A stretch of DNA of 64,000 bases from Halodesulfovibrio aestuarii DSM 17919 = ATCC 29578 (GTDB lineage Bacteria; Desulfobacterota; Desulfovibrionia; Desulfovibrionales; Desulfovibrionaceae): assembly GCF_000384815.1 (NCBI RefSeq), contig NZ_ARQF01000016.1:79577-143576 (forward strand), read 5' to 3'. This document shows positions 18,963 to 27,655 of the stretch, piece by piece; positions within the stretch are counted from its first letter, which is position 1, and every line of letters starts with the position of its first letter. Below the pieces are notes generated by a model. That model made no database searches, was not told where the DNA came from, and saw only the letters and a list, made by a program, of their open reading frames with translations. The position numbers and the translations under genes were made by a program.

Positions 18963-21575
18963 TCACGCAACGCCACGCGCCTTATTAAAGTATTTTTCCC
19001 GAACCTTATCAAACACTATGACAGTGCGGATGCACGCCACTATAATGGCAAAGATTGAAAAACCTAAAATAAGCTGTTTCTGGATATCCCATTTCTCTTT
19101 AAACAACAGACCTGTTGCCCATTCCATGCCCGTCTGTTCGCCATAGAACATTGAAAGCGGTAATGCGACAACAACAATACACATAAAAGTCACTTCAACC
19201 CAGAAAAACGTACGAGACATAATCAGCATAAATAACGTTGAGTCTCGAACTACCTTTAAAAACTTCAAACGATTTTCAAGCTTTTCAAGGCGCTTTTCTT
19301 CTGTTTCTGCAACAGCCTGAGCTTTCTTAAAAATATCTGCAACTTGGAAATGGGTATTTAATGCCCACTTAATATTAGCGGCGCACACATTATAATTCTT
19401 ATTGAACTCGACAAGCGCCCGCGGGAACGGGAACCATGCAGCTTCTTCCCGAATATAATTCAGGCGTTCTCTTTGTTCCTGAAATTTCTTTTTAAGTTCA
19501 TTTGCTTCTTTTGTAATATACCTGTCCAGCTCTTTTGAAAGACTCCTGCAGCCATGAAGGATAACCATGAACGATACATAGTTTTTGATATCACTGGCTG
19601 CGGTCATCCTTTCAATCCGCTTCATGCACTTTGCAAAAAATGGACTCCCTTCATCAAACCACTCATGAACTTCTTTTTTCAGTCCTTCCAGCTTTTCAAC
19701 AGCCTTTTCCACATGACTTTCCGCTTCTACCCAGGGTGCATACAACGCTGATAAAACCTGAATGTGTCCGCGCTCCATTTCCGGATCAATAAGCACTCTG
19801 TTAAAGTAGTGAGGAGTTTGCTCCACAAGAGAAATCAGGGAAGACATCGCCTGCTCTGCAAATCCGATTTTAACCTGACACACAGATTTGCGGTACTGTG
19901 CATCTTGCATTGTAGGGCACATACGCAGCACTCGGCTATACAGTTCAGAGGCTTGCTGGAACTGAGACGTAAACTCAAGCAAACGCGCCTGTAAAAAGAC
20001 GCAGTACGCCTGCTTCAGCATCGGGCCGGAAAGAATCTCAGCCTCTTTCCACATCATCATGGCCTTATGGTAGTCACCCCGCTCCATGGCGACAAAACCG
20101 GCAAGCATTCGCGGCCTTGCATCACGCGGAGCGCGAATAGACAAGTTTGTAAGCTCCTTGTCCGCCACAAGCAAATCACCGGCAAGCACATAAGAAAGAG
20201 CACTCCAGACAGGGTTGTCATCACGTGGCACAACTTCGTCCAGCCCTTTCGCAAAATCTTTGCCACGGCAAACCCACATATGCTGCATCATACGCAACTG
20301 CGAAATCTGGTTCACACCATAAACTGCATTCAGCAGAGTGCCCTCATGTCCTTTTGAGGTCTGGATGTCATTCAGCGTTGAGGGATCCTCGACATTTACC
20401 TTTGACTCAATAACTTCAAAAGCTTTGTTAAACTCCTCAAAATTTAACTTTGCAAGCTCATTCCATACCTTTGAAGTTAATTGAGTCAAAAAACGAGTCG
20501 GACACTGATGAGAAGGATGCGAACGCATGCCGCAATAGAAACAATGGTCGTGACTACCGGCAATAAGGTGTTTGGAAATCTGCACCGGAAGCATGCCGCT
20601 TTCTTCAGAATGATTAGCGGCGCGTGTTACTTTACACCAATCATCAACACTGCTTGCATCCAATGAGAAGTTAACGTCATGCACTTCAAAAGAACGTCCG
20701 AGCAAGTAACCGGAACGAAAGCTCATATGTGGAAAATCCGGAACCAGCTGATTCCAGTCCAGCGCCATTTTCTTCGGCAAATCAGGGTTAAAATTCAACC
20801 CGCGCTTATTCGTCACGGCTACAACGGCAGGCCAGTATGCCTCACGGTTGTCCGCCTTAAGATTATCCACAAGCACCAGATGTTCGCGTGTCCACTGACG
20901 AAGCATCTGCAAGTTTTCCAATTGAAAAACTAAGTAGCTATCCTGAACAAGAAATTTAATTTTCAGTCTTTCAAAAAGCTTTTTTATTTCAAGAGCGTAT
21001 TGACGCCAGCCTTCAAGAAAATTCTTTTCCATAGAATTGCCAAGCGGCTTAATGACGCCATACCACCCCAGTGAAGACTGATACGGAAGGCGCGGGTCAA
21101 CCATCAAGGATGCCCATTCAACAGAAGCCAGACCGGAGCGCGTACCTTCCGGCTTAAAGGTCAGTCCCGGAAGACCTCTCCCTTCACCACGGATCTTGGG
21201 ATGCACAAAAATCTGACAAGTGTCAGGGACGATAACTGACTGCGCCATTAATGATGGCTCAACAGAACACGAAATTTCACGCTTAGGGCTGAACAGCAGT
21301 TTTGCCGGAAACAGCTGGGCGTAAAGCTGCAAGGTATTAAATTTAGCCCAAACACTTAATCTGGCTGCCGCCAAAAATACATCAGGACTAAAAAAGAACC
21401 ATAACGCTTGATCTCTATCAACTTCTACCTGCAATCCTCCGTAGTCTTGCAATGTCTGCACGACTGCCGGATTGAGTTCTCCATTCCAGCTGATCCACAT
21501 TCCGTAGCCGGAGGCTACCATTCGTGATTCCTGGAACATCGGAAGTTTGTTGAGCAAGTTTGATAAATGAGGCAT
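18963..21575 (-). CDS. Large TPR membrane protein with a CCHC zinc knuckle, function unknown
   Basis: An 870-residue protein I do not recognise as a named family. The N-terminal region (1 to about 330) is globular, with no signal peptide and no known motif. A perfect CX2CX4HX4C zinc knuckle follows (C345, C348, H353, C358). Residues about 455-600 hold helical TPR-like repeats (for example ARPRMLAGFVAMERGDYHKA and QASELYSRVLRMCP). A charged coiled-coil stretch lies at about 680-780, and two transmembrane segments near 784-808 and 833-852 end in a short basic tail. The architecture suggests a tail-anchored cytoplasmic scaffold. The ATG at 21575 has GAAAGG upstream. It is divergent from the MoaE-like gene, with about 33 bases between start codons. 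Confidence 0.75.
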   Translation of the reverse strand: MPHLSNLLNKLPMFQESRMVASGYGMWISWNGELNPAVVQTLQDYGGLQVEVDRDQALWFFFSPDVFLAAARLSVWAKFNTLQLYAQLFPAKLLFSPKREISCSVEPSLMAQSVIVPDTCQIFVHPKIRGEGRGLPGLTFKPEGTRSGLASVEWASLMVDPRLPYQSSLGWYGVIKPLGNSMEKNFLEGWRQYALEIKKLFERLKIKFLVQDSYLVFQLENLQMLRQWTREHLVLVDNLKADNREAYWPAVVAVTNKRGLNFNPDLPKKMALDWNQLVPDFPHMSFRSGYLLGRSFEVHDVNFSLDASSVDDWCKVTRAANHSEESGMLPVQISKHLIAGSHDHCFYCGMRSHPSHQCPTRFLTQLTSKVWNELAKLNFEEFNKAFEVIESKVNVEDPSTLNDIQTSKGHEGTLLNAVYGVNQISQLRMMQHMWVCRGKDFAKGLDEVVPRDDNPVWSALSYVLAGDLLVADKELTNLSIRAPRDARPRMLAGFVAMERGDYHKAMMMWKEAEILSGPMLKQAYCVFLQARLLEFTSQFQQASELYSRVLRMCPTMQDAQYRKSVCQVKIGFAEQAMSSLISLVEQTPHYFNRVLIDPEMERGHIQVLSALYAPWVEAESHVEKAVEKLEGLKKEVHEWFDEGSPFFAKCMKRIERMTAASDIKNYVSFMVILHGCRSLSKELDRYITKEANELKKKFQEQRERLNYIREEAAWFPFPRALVEFNKNYNVCAANIKWALNTHFQVADIFKKAQAVAETEEKRLEKLENRLKFLKVVRDSTLFMLIMSRTFFWVEVTFMCIVVVALPLSMFYGEQTGMEWATGLLFKEKWDIQKQLILGFSIFAIIVACIRTVIVFDKVREKYFNKARGVA

Positions 21576-21608
21576 ATTTACCTTTCACCATTACTTTTGG
21601 GAGGACTT

Positions 21609-21971
21609 ATGGACATTACCAGAACTCTGGCTGAACTGAAAAAAGACCCGGGTTTTGCCGAAAATGTCGGCATGACACTTATTCATAACGGCACAGTGCG
21701 TGGTTGGTCTCGCAAGGACCGACGAGAAGTTAAAGCTATTCGCATCCGTCATGATTACGAAAAAATTGAAAGCATTCGCAAAGAGCTTGAACAAAGCGAA
21801 GGTATTTACCGCATTATTACCGAAGCATATGAAGGAGACTTCAAGCCCGGTGACGATGTGATGTACCTTATTGTTGCAGGTGACATTCGTGAAAATGTAA
21901 AAGCAACTCTTGCTGAACTGCTTGACAGAATCAAGTCTGAAGCGGTCACTAAAGAAGAAATTTTTGCCTAA
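21609..21971 (+). CDS. MoaE-like protein (molybdopterin synthase large-subunit family)
   Basis: A 120-residue protein resembling MoaE, which transfers sulfur from the MoaD thiocarboxylate to cPMP in molybdopterin synthesis. Family features include an N-terminal strand ending in NGTVR (compare the MoaE TGxVR segment), an EKIESIRKEL helix, and PGDDVMYLIVAGDIRENV aligning with PGDEIVFVGVTSAHR. Several classical catalytic positions differ: the HR pair becomes IR and the FWKKE segment is replaced by VTKEEIF. It is therefore divergent and may not be a conventional synthase. The ATG follows GGGAGG. No moaD or other moa gene lies nearby. Confidence 0.6.
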   Translation: MDITRTLAELKKDPGFAENVGMTLIHNGTVRGWSRKDRREVKAIRIRHDYEKIESIRKELEQSEGIYRIITEAYEGDFKPGDDVMYLIVAGDIRENVKATLAELLDRIKSEAVTKEEIFA

Positions 21972-22086
21972 CTTATGATCGGCTTTTTTTTGATTTTCTC
22001 TAGGATCTGCCTAATTCTGATCAAAAAAATGACACTTTTTTCCGGAAGCATCACTCGCTAAGTAATTTGCAATATTTATTCCAACT

Positions 22087-22122
22087 AAAAAGAGCCTACA
22101 TGAAGTATGCAGGCTCTTTTTT
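22087..22122. terminator. Bidirectional intrinsic terminator between moaE-like gene and treS
   Basis: An AAAGAGCCT/AGGCTCTTT stem extended by CAT/ATG pairing, with A- and T-runs on the two sides. It can end the MoaE-like gene (plus) and treS (minus). Confidence 0.85.
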
Positions 22123-22134
22123 CTGGTTTCATGT

Positions 22135-25100
22135 CTAGTTCCGATCACAGGCAGTTCGGGATTGCGGGCAATGAATATTCAAAGCGCTTTTTACTACAAC
22201 TTCAAAATCTACCGGATTCATTGACTCAAAGTACCTAAGATCAATAAATTTTCTTTGCAGACAAAAAACATCCAGCATACAGCGCAAAGCAGAAGGATCC
22301 CGTGGAAGCAGCTTGCTGCCCTCAACTGTCTCAGCGTAGCTGCGAAGGAGCACCCCGCCTGCATTTCTGCGCCATACTTCAGCCCATCTTTCAAGTTTAT
22401 TCTTATCCTCAGGGCGAATAACAGAAGTGTGATGCAACACTTCTAATGCCGTATTCTGCAATGAATCCAGCAAGTCTACAACGTCACGCAAGGCACTGTC
22501 TTTTAATCTACGTGCAGTAAATGAACGATATTTATGCCCTTCAAAATTGACGAAAAGAAAATCTTTCCCGGTATAAAATACCCTGCGAAGGTACAGGTTG
22601 CCATGCAATCTAATTTTATGACAGTCGTACTGATATTCAAGAAATTCCTTCACATCATCCAACATCGCATGCTTACGTTCCAGTAACAAATCAACATGTG
22701 GAATAATGTCACTATGCAATCCCCCCCTGTTCCGCTTCAGTCTGTCCATAGTGCGTTTCACGACACTCTGTACACTCTGATACACAGAACGAGCATACAA
22801 CTTCGAGTAAGGTTCCGGAACAAAATCCTTGCCCGTTTTAGGTCGGGCCAAAGCAAGATGCATTTCTCCCAGCCGTTTTCCCAACAGCGTAAAGACTGTA
22901 ATATCTGCATCTGTTAACACTTCTGCATTATTTAAATCAGGCCGTTCGAAGGCAATTTCAAAAACATCTGCATCAAGTTCCGCAGGTGATTTTTCAACAG
23001 TACTATCAAGAGCAAGTCTTCCCTCATAGAAGCGTGTAATACTATCAAGAACCATCTGCCGTAAGTCGGATTCACAATGTGTATATTGGCTATATGCCCC
23101 TACATAGTGCTCGTCTCCACGTTCACAAACATACTTAACAGCACCAAAATAGCGGGGAACATTAGGAAAATCACACGTTACAGACAGATGCTCCAACATC
23201 TCAGCATCCGGATTAATACCGTCACTCAGCCTGCGGTACATACGGAAAAACAGGTCATTACCGCAGACAACAGCACTTGATTCAGGAAAATCTATCCACC
23301 AGCCAACACAATTATGAAAAACCGGAAGTCTGCGTCTGTCTTGAACAACGGAAAATACACCATTTCTGCCGGAAACAGATTTCACCTGCTTATACAGTTG
23401 GATAAAAGAATCACAACTCCAGCCTTCAATAAAGCCTTCGACCAGAACAGAGTTATCTATTCCACCTTCAATTGTGCAAATCAATTCAGGAGTGCGTACT
23501 GTTATTAAATCCGCAGCAACGACTCCCTCCAGCTTACTTACAAACAACGTATATAATTCTGACGGTTGTTGCATGAAGCGGACTTCAACCACAAGAAGCC
23601 AGCACTGCTGCATTTCGCTACCAAACGGTATAGCCTCGCGAATTGATATCTCCCGCAATATTGCTTTGCTTGTCAGCAGCTTATTACGGCGTATGAAGTA
23701 AGCCGGAAGCACACCTTCCAACCCGCGTCTAAACTCAGCATCAAACATATTAACGGTAGAAGAAGAAACAATCGCCGGTATTTCTTCAGAACGGGCTACC
23801 ACTTCAGCAACATTCCGCTGCAGTGCAAACATAAAGTAGCCATGCGGGTTAAGAGTCAACTCGTACATAGCTATTCGAACCATAGGAAACTTGGTATGCG
23901 ACATAAGTTCGACAGGTTCACACCCTTCGAAGCCTGTCAAATCCAGCGAGGCAGCTTGCGGGAAACGTGATAAGTTACAGACGATTAAAATAGTTTCGTC
24001 GCCATACGTACGAATAAATGCCAATACCCTGTGGTTGTCCGGCATAAGAAACGATATTTCACCCCGTGCAAAGGCAGAATGCTTCTTACGCATCGCAATC
24101 ATATCTTTCATCCACCAGAACAGAGACGATTTGTTACTCTGCGCCGTTTCCACATTTACAGCTTCATAGTGATATTCAGGATCAATAATAACAGGGAGAT
24201 ATAAGCTCTGAGGGTTTGACCGGGAAAATCCTGCATTTCTGTCAGCGCTCCACTGCATCGGCGTACGAACTCCGTCCCTGTCACCAAGATAGTAGTTATC
24301 TCCCATACATATTTCATCACCATAATACAGTACCGGAGTGCCCGGCATAGAAAACAGCAAGACGTTCATCAATTCTATCTTACGCCGGTCATTGCCAAGC
24401 AATGGAGCAAGTCTGCGCCGGATGCCTAAATTAATTCGGCTCTTAGGGTCACGGGCGTACATTCTATACATATAGTCCCGTTCTTCATCCGTAACCATCT
24501 CAAGCGTCAACTCATCATGGTTACGTAAAAAAATCGCCCACTGTGCATTTTCAGGAATAGTCGGAGTCTGTTCCAGAATATCGAGAATCGGGTACCTGTC
24601 TTCCATCTCGAGTGCCATAAACATCCGCGGCATCAGTGGGAAATGAAAAGACATGTGACAAGCATCGCCGTCGCCAAAATATTCAGAGGCATCTTCCGGC
24701 CACTGGTTTGCTTCAGCAAGCAGCATACGCCCTGCGTACCTGCTATCAAGTCGCGAACGGAGTTTTTTTAGAAAAGCAAATGTGTCAGGAAGATTTTCAC
24801 AATTCGTTCCTTCTTTTTCATATAGATATGGTACCGCATCCAGCCGTACGCCATCCACCCCCATCCTGAACCAGAAATCAAACACCTTGAACATCGCCTT
24901 ATGCACCTGCGGATTCTCATAGTTCAAATCCGGCTGATGATGGTAAAAGCGGTGCCAGTAGTACGCCTTTGCAAGAGGGTCCCAACTCCAGTTGGACGGC
25001 TCGAAATCTTTAAAAATAATTCGTGCTTCTTTGTATTTATCCGGCGTATCGCTCCAGACGTAAAAATCTCTATGCACAGAACCGGCAGGGGCAAGACGCG

Positions 25101-25467
25101 CACGCTTAAACCATTCATGCTGGTCTGAAGTATGATTTAACACAAGCTCAATAATAATTTTTAAATTACGCTTATGTGCCTCGCGGATAAGCTTTTTTAA
25201 ATCCTGAATTGTCCCATAGTCAGGATTAACATTCATATAATCCTGAATATCATACCCGTCGTCCCGCAGCGGCGACGGATAAAACGGCAGCAGCCACACG
25301 GCAGTAATGCCCAGCTCCTGCAAGTAATCAAGCTTTTCAATTACGCCTTTAATATCCCCTTTGCCACTCCCTGTGGAATCGTTAAACGATTTAATATGTA
25401 ATTCATAAATAATCGCATCCTTGTACCACGTAGCATTGTCGGCGTCTGAAACTTTTTTTTTCGTCAT
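22135..25467 (-). CDS. treS: Trehalose synthase fused to a degenerate maltokinase-like domain
   Basis: A 1110-residue fusion. Residues 1 to about 560 form a GH13 trehalose synthase interconverting maltose and trehalose: WYKDAIIYELHIKSF opening, nucleophile D210 (GVDGVRLDAV), acid/base E252 (AEANQ), stabiliser D318 (RNHDEL), all intact. Residues about 590-1110 align with the maltokinase (Mak/Pep2) half of known fusions, which normally phosphorylates maltose for GlgE. Here the catalytic HGDxH motif reads HGNLY (N957) and the metal-binding DFEG reads NFEG (N974), so the kinase half is predicted inactive. The ATG at 25467 was chosen by AGGA spacing. No glgE or glgB is adjacent. Confidence 0.92.
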   Translation of the reverse strand: MTKKKVSDADNATWYKDAIIYELHIKSFNDSTGSGKGDIKGVIEKLDYLQELGITAVWLLPFYPSPLRDDGYDIQDYMNVNPDYGTIQDLKKLIREAHKRNLKIIIELVLNHTSDQHEWFKRARLAPAGSVHRDFYVWSDTPDKYKEARIIFKDFEPSNWSWDPLAKAYYWHRFYHHQPDLNYENPQVHKAMFKVFDFWFRMGVDGVRLDAVPYLYEKEGTNCENLPDTFAFLKKLRSRLDSRYAGRMLLAEANQWPEDASEYFGDGDACHMSFHFPLMPRMFMALEMEDRYPILDILEQTPTIPENAQWAIFLRNHDELTLEMVTDEERDYMYRMYARDPKSRINLGIRRRLAPLLGNDRRKIELMNVLLFSMPGTPVLYYGDEICMGDNYYLGDRDGVRTPMQWSADRNAGFSRSNPQSLYLPVIIDPEYHYEAVNVETAQSNKSSLFWWMKDMIAMRKKHSAFARGEISFLMPDNHRVLAFIRTYGDETILIVCNLSRFPQAASLDLTGFEGCEPVELMSHTKFPMVRIAMYELTLNPHGYFMFALQRNVAEVVARSEEIPAIVSSSTVNMFDAEFRRGLEGVLPAYFIRRNKLLTSKAILREISIREAIPFGSEMQQCWLLVVEVRFMQQPSELYTLFVSKLEGVVAADLITVRTPELICTIEGGIDNSVLVEGFIEGWSCDSFIQLYKQVKSVSGRNGVFSVVQDRRRLPVFHNCVGWWIDFPESSAVVCGNDLFFRMYRRLSDGINPDAEMLEHLSVTCDFPNVPRYFGAVKYVCERGDEHYVGAYSQYTHCESDLRQMVLDSITRFYEGRLALDSTVEKSPAELDADVFEIAFERPDLNNAEVLTDADITVFTLLGKRLGEMHLALARPKTGKDFVPEPYSKLYARSVYQSVQSVVKRTMDRLKRNRGGLHSDIIPHVDLLLERKHAMLDDVKEFLEYQYDCHKIRLHGNLYLRRVFYTGKDFLFVNFEGHKYRSFTARRLKDSALRDVVDLLDSLQNTALEVLHHTSVIRPEDKNKLERWAEVWRRNAGGVLLRSYAETVEGSKLLPRDPSALRCMLDVFCLQRKFIDLRYFESMNPVDFEVVVKSALNIHCPQSRTACDRN

Positions 25468-25621
25468 ACAACGTCCTAGGAGTTGAATAGTCGAGAAGCA
25501 CTTAACCATACCAAGGACTCACTAAGGTTGAAATGCGATTATTTAATATAAGCGAATTTTGTAATGTCTCCATCCTGTATAAAACGAGTCTGCTGCGGCT
25601 TCTCTCATGAACGTTAACAAA

Positions 25622-25664
25622 TAAAAAAAGGCTGTCCCCCATTCGAAGGACAGCCTTTTTATTG
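25622..25664 (-). terminator. Intrinsic terminator after the NSS transporter
   Basis: An AAAAAGGCTGTCC/GGACAGCCTTTTT stem with a 10-base loop and flanking A/T runs, about 60 bases beyond the transporter stop on the minus strand. Confidence 0.85.
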
Positions 25665-25725
25665 ACAAAAGATAGTGAAGTATAAGCCGCTACGTTACAA
25701 AGGCAACGGTTAAACCACACTCAAT

Positions 25726-27087
25726 TTAGAATGCGCCAAGACCTTTAAGAAGCACGATAAACACAAGGATTGGGGTAATCCACTTAACGAGGAAGAACCA
25801 CATTTTCAAAATGCCTTCGTTGGTGAGTGTACCACCGTTAGTAAGGCATTCTTTAGAACGTTCCCAACCCCAGACCCAACCTACGAACAGACAGATAAAT
25901 GCACCGCCACAAGGAAGGAGAATGTTAGAGCTGAGGAAGTCGTACATGTCAAAAAAGTTTTTACCGAAGACTGTCACATCTGAAAGCACGTTGAACGACA
26001 ATGTTGCCGGTACACCACACAGTCCGATACCGAGAGCAACAATAATAGTTGCTGTCTTACGGTTACAGGCCGGGATGGCTTCAATAAGGAATGCAACAGG
26101 CACTTCAAACAGGGAACACATAGCACCGATGGTAGCTACGGAGGTGAGCACGAAGAACAGGGTCATAAAAAGCTGACCGGCAGGAAGTGCGCTGAACACT
26201 GCAGGCATAGTCATGAAGAGCAGACCGGGACCAGCGGTAGGCGTCAGACCGTAGTTAAATACGGCAGGGAAAATAGCAATACCTGCAAGCATAGATACGG
26301 TAAGGTCAGCGAGCATTACACGCAGAGTTGTTTTAGGAATATCTGCTTCTTCAAGGAAATAGCTGCCATAGGTCATCATAGTACCCATACCAAGAGAAAG
26401 CTTAAAGAAAGCAAGTCCCATAGCATTAAGTACTACAGCCACTGTTACTTTGGAGAAATCCGGAGCAAACAGGAACGCAAGTCCCTCACCGGCTTTTGGC
26501 AGCATTAGGGAACGTACGCAGATTGCGCACAGCATAAGGAACAAAACAGGCATAAGAATTTTAGTGGTTTTTTCAATTCCTTTTGCTACACCTGCGATAA
26601 GGATAAGAGCAACAAGGGCAAGGACAAACCACTGCCATGCCAAAGCACCTACCGGATCTGATACCATAGAGCCGAAAGCAGCTTCGCCGATAGATTTATC
26701 AAGGCCGTTAAGCTGACCGGATGCCGCCTTAACTACAAAGGCAAAAACCCAGCCTGCCACGTCTGTGTAGAAAGCCATAATACAGAACGCAGCCAAAACA
26801 CCGCCACACCCGACAATAAACCACGGGGAGCCGGGAGCAATTTTATGCCATGTACCAATTGCGTTTTTACGCGCCTTACGGCCGAGCATAATTTCGCCGA
26901 TCATTACAGGAAGGCCAACAACGAGAGTGGCAAGCAAATATACTATAAGAAAGGCAGCACCACCGCCCTCACCTGTCATGTACGGAAATTTCCAAATGTT
27001 ACCTAGTCCAACAGCCGATCCCAATGTCGCGGTAAGGACACCAAGAGCAGTGGCGAATCCTTCACGATTGTTCACAGGAGACGTCAT
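25726..27087 (-). CDS. Na+-dependent neurotransmitter-symporter-family (NSS/SNF) transporter
   Basis: A 453-residue LeuT-fold symporter, probably for an amino acid or amine, driven by Na+. TM1 carries the classic SAVGLGNIWKFPYM unwound region with GGGAAF just after. About eleven to twelve membrane segments are present, matching bacterial NSS proteins that often have 11. The ATG at 27087, behind GAGGTGG, was preferred over a TTG 12 bases upstream. Substrate cannot be deduced. It is monocistronic, with a long leader and a strong terminator. Confidence 0.92.
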   Translation of the reverse strand: MTSPVNNREGFATALGVLTATLGSAVGLGNIWKFPYMTGEGGGAAFLIVYLLATLVVGLPVMIGEIMLGRKARKNAIGTWHKIAPGSPWFIVGCGGVLAAFCIMAFYTDVAGWVFAFVVKAASGQLNGLDKSIGEAAFGSMVSDPVGALAWQWFVLALVALILIAGVAKGIEKTTKILMPVLFLMLCAICVRSLMLPKAGEGLAFLFAPDFSKVTVAVVLNAMGLAFFKLSLGMGTMMTYGSYFLEEADIPKTTLRVMLADLTVSMLAGIAIFPAVFNYGLTPTAGPGLLFMTMPAVFSALPAGQLFMTLFFVLTSVATIGAMCSLFEVPVAFLIEAIPACNRKTATIIVALGIGLCGVPATLSFNVLSDVTVFGKNFFDMYDFLSSNILLPCGGAFICLFVGWVWGWERSKECLTNGGTLTNEGILKMWFFLVKWITPILVFIVLLKGLGAF

Positions 27088-27655
27088 TTTCCACCTCAAC
27101 GAGTTTTACGGTTTTGTTATTGTCGTCCCCCTTGTAGTTCGCAACGGCAAGGCATTCAAGTTTTTTTGATCATAATCATCATTCCAATTTGTCATACCCC
27201 TGCTCCCAACTCAGGAACCATAGAAATACTTTGCGTATTTCCAACAGAGAGCAACACATTTACTGCATATCTTCATCGTGAACTGCGTTCATTCTATAGA
27301 AAGAATACAAAAAAACTGTTGAACAGGAAGAATAACCACTGAAAAGATAAATATCATCCTTTATTTTTTCCATTTGAACAAAAAAAGACATTAACATAGT
27401 AAGTTTTGCAGTTTTTTATATTTTTTCAAATAAACAAAAAAAAGAGAGCTCTTCCACAGTTGTGAAAGAACTCTCTAATATTAGCCCGGATTGACCGTTA
27501 CCGGTGAGACCTTGCAAAATCCTTTAATTAAAGGATATGGCAGCCGCCGTCAGGAGCAACTCAATCCCCTTTGGTGACAACGGCAAGGTGCCTGTATTTG
27601 ATAGTATTGATTCTGCCTACGTATCAACGGCTGACGAATCATCCAGGAAATTCTA
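27088..27655. other. Intergenic region upstream of the NSS transporter
   Basis: About 570 bases. The right third (27481-27655) is noticeably more GC-rich and contains short open frames on both strands without a convincing ribosome-binding site. The middle holds a minus-strand terminator (27436-27480). The left part must hold the NSS transporter promoter, which was not located with confidence. Confidence 0.4.
27436..27480 (-). terminator. Intrinsic terminator downstream of the PP-loop gene
   Basis: On the minus strand, TAGAGAGTTCTT pairs with AAGAGCTCTCT (one mismatch) and is followed by T8. It lies about 180 bases past the stop of the PP-loop gene, so the transcript has a long 3' tail. Confidence 0.7.

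Noticed and set aside
25502..25720. A 72-codon minus-strand frame between treS and the NSS transporter.
   Set aside because: It spans the NSS terminator and the treS promoter region, and no ribosome-binding site or homology is evident.
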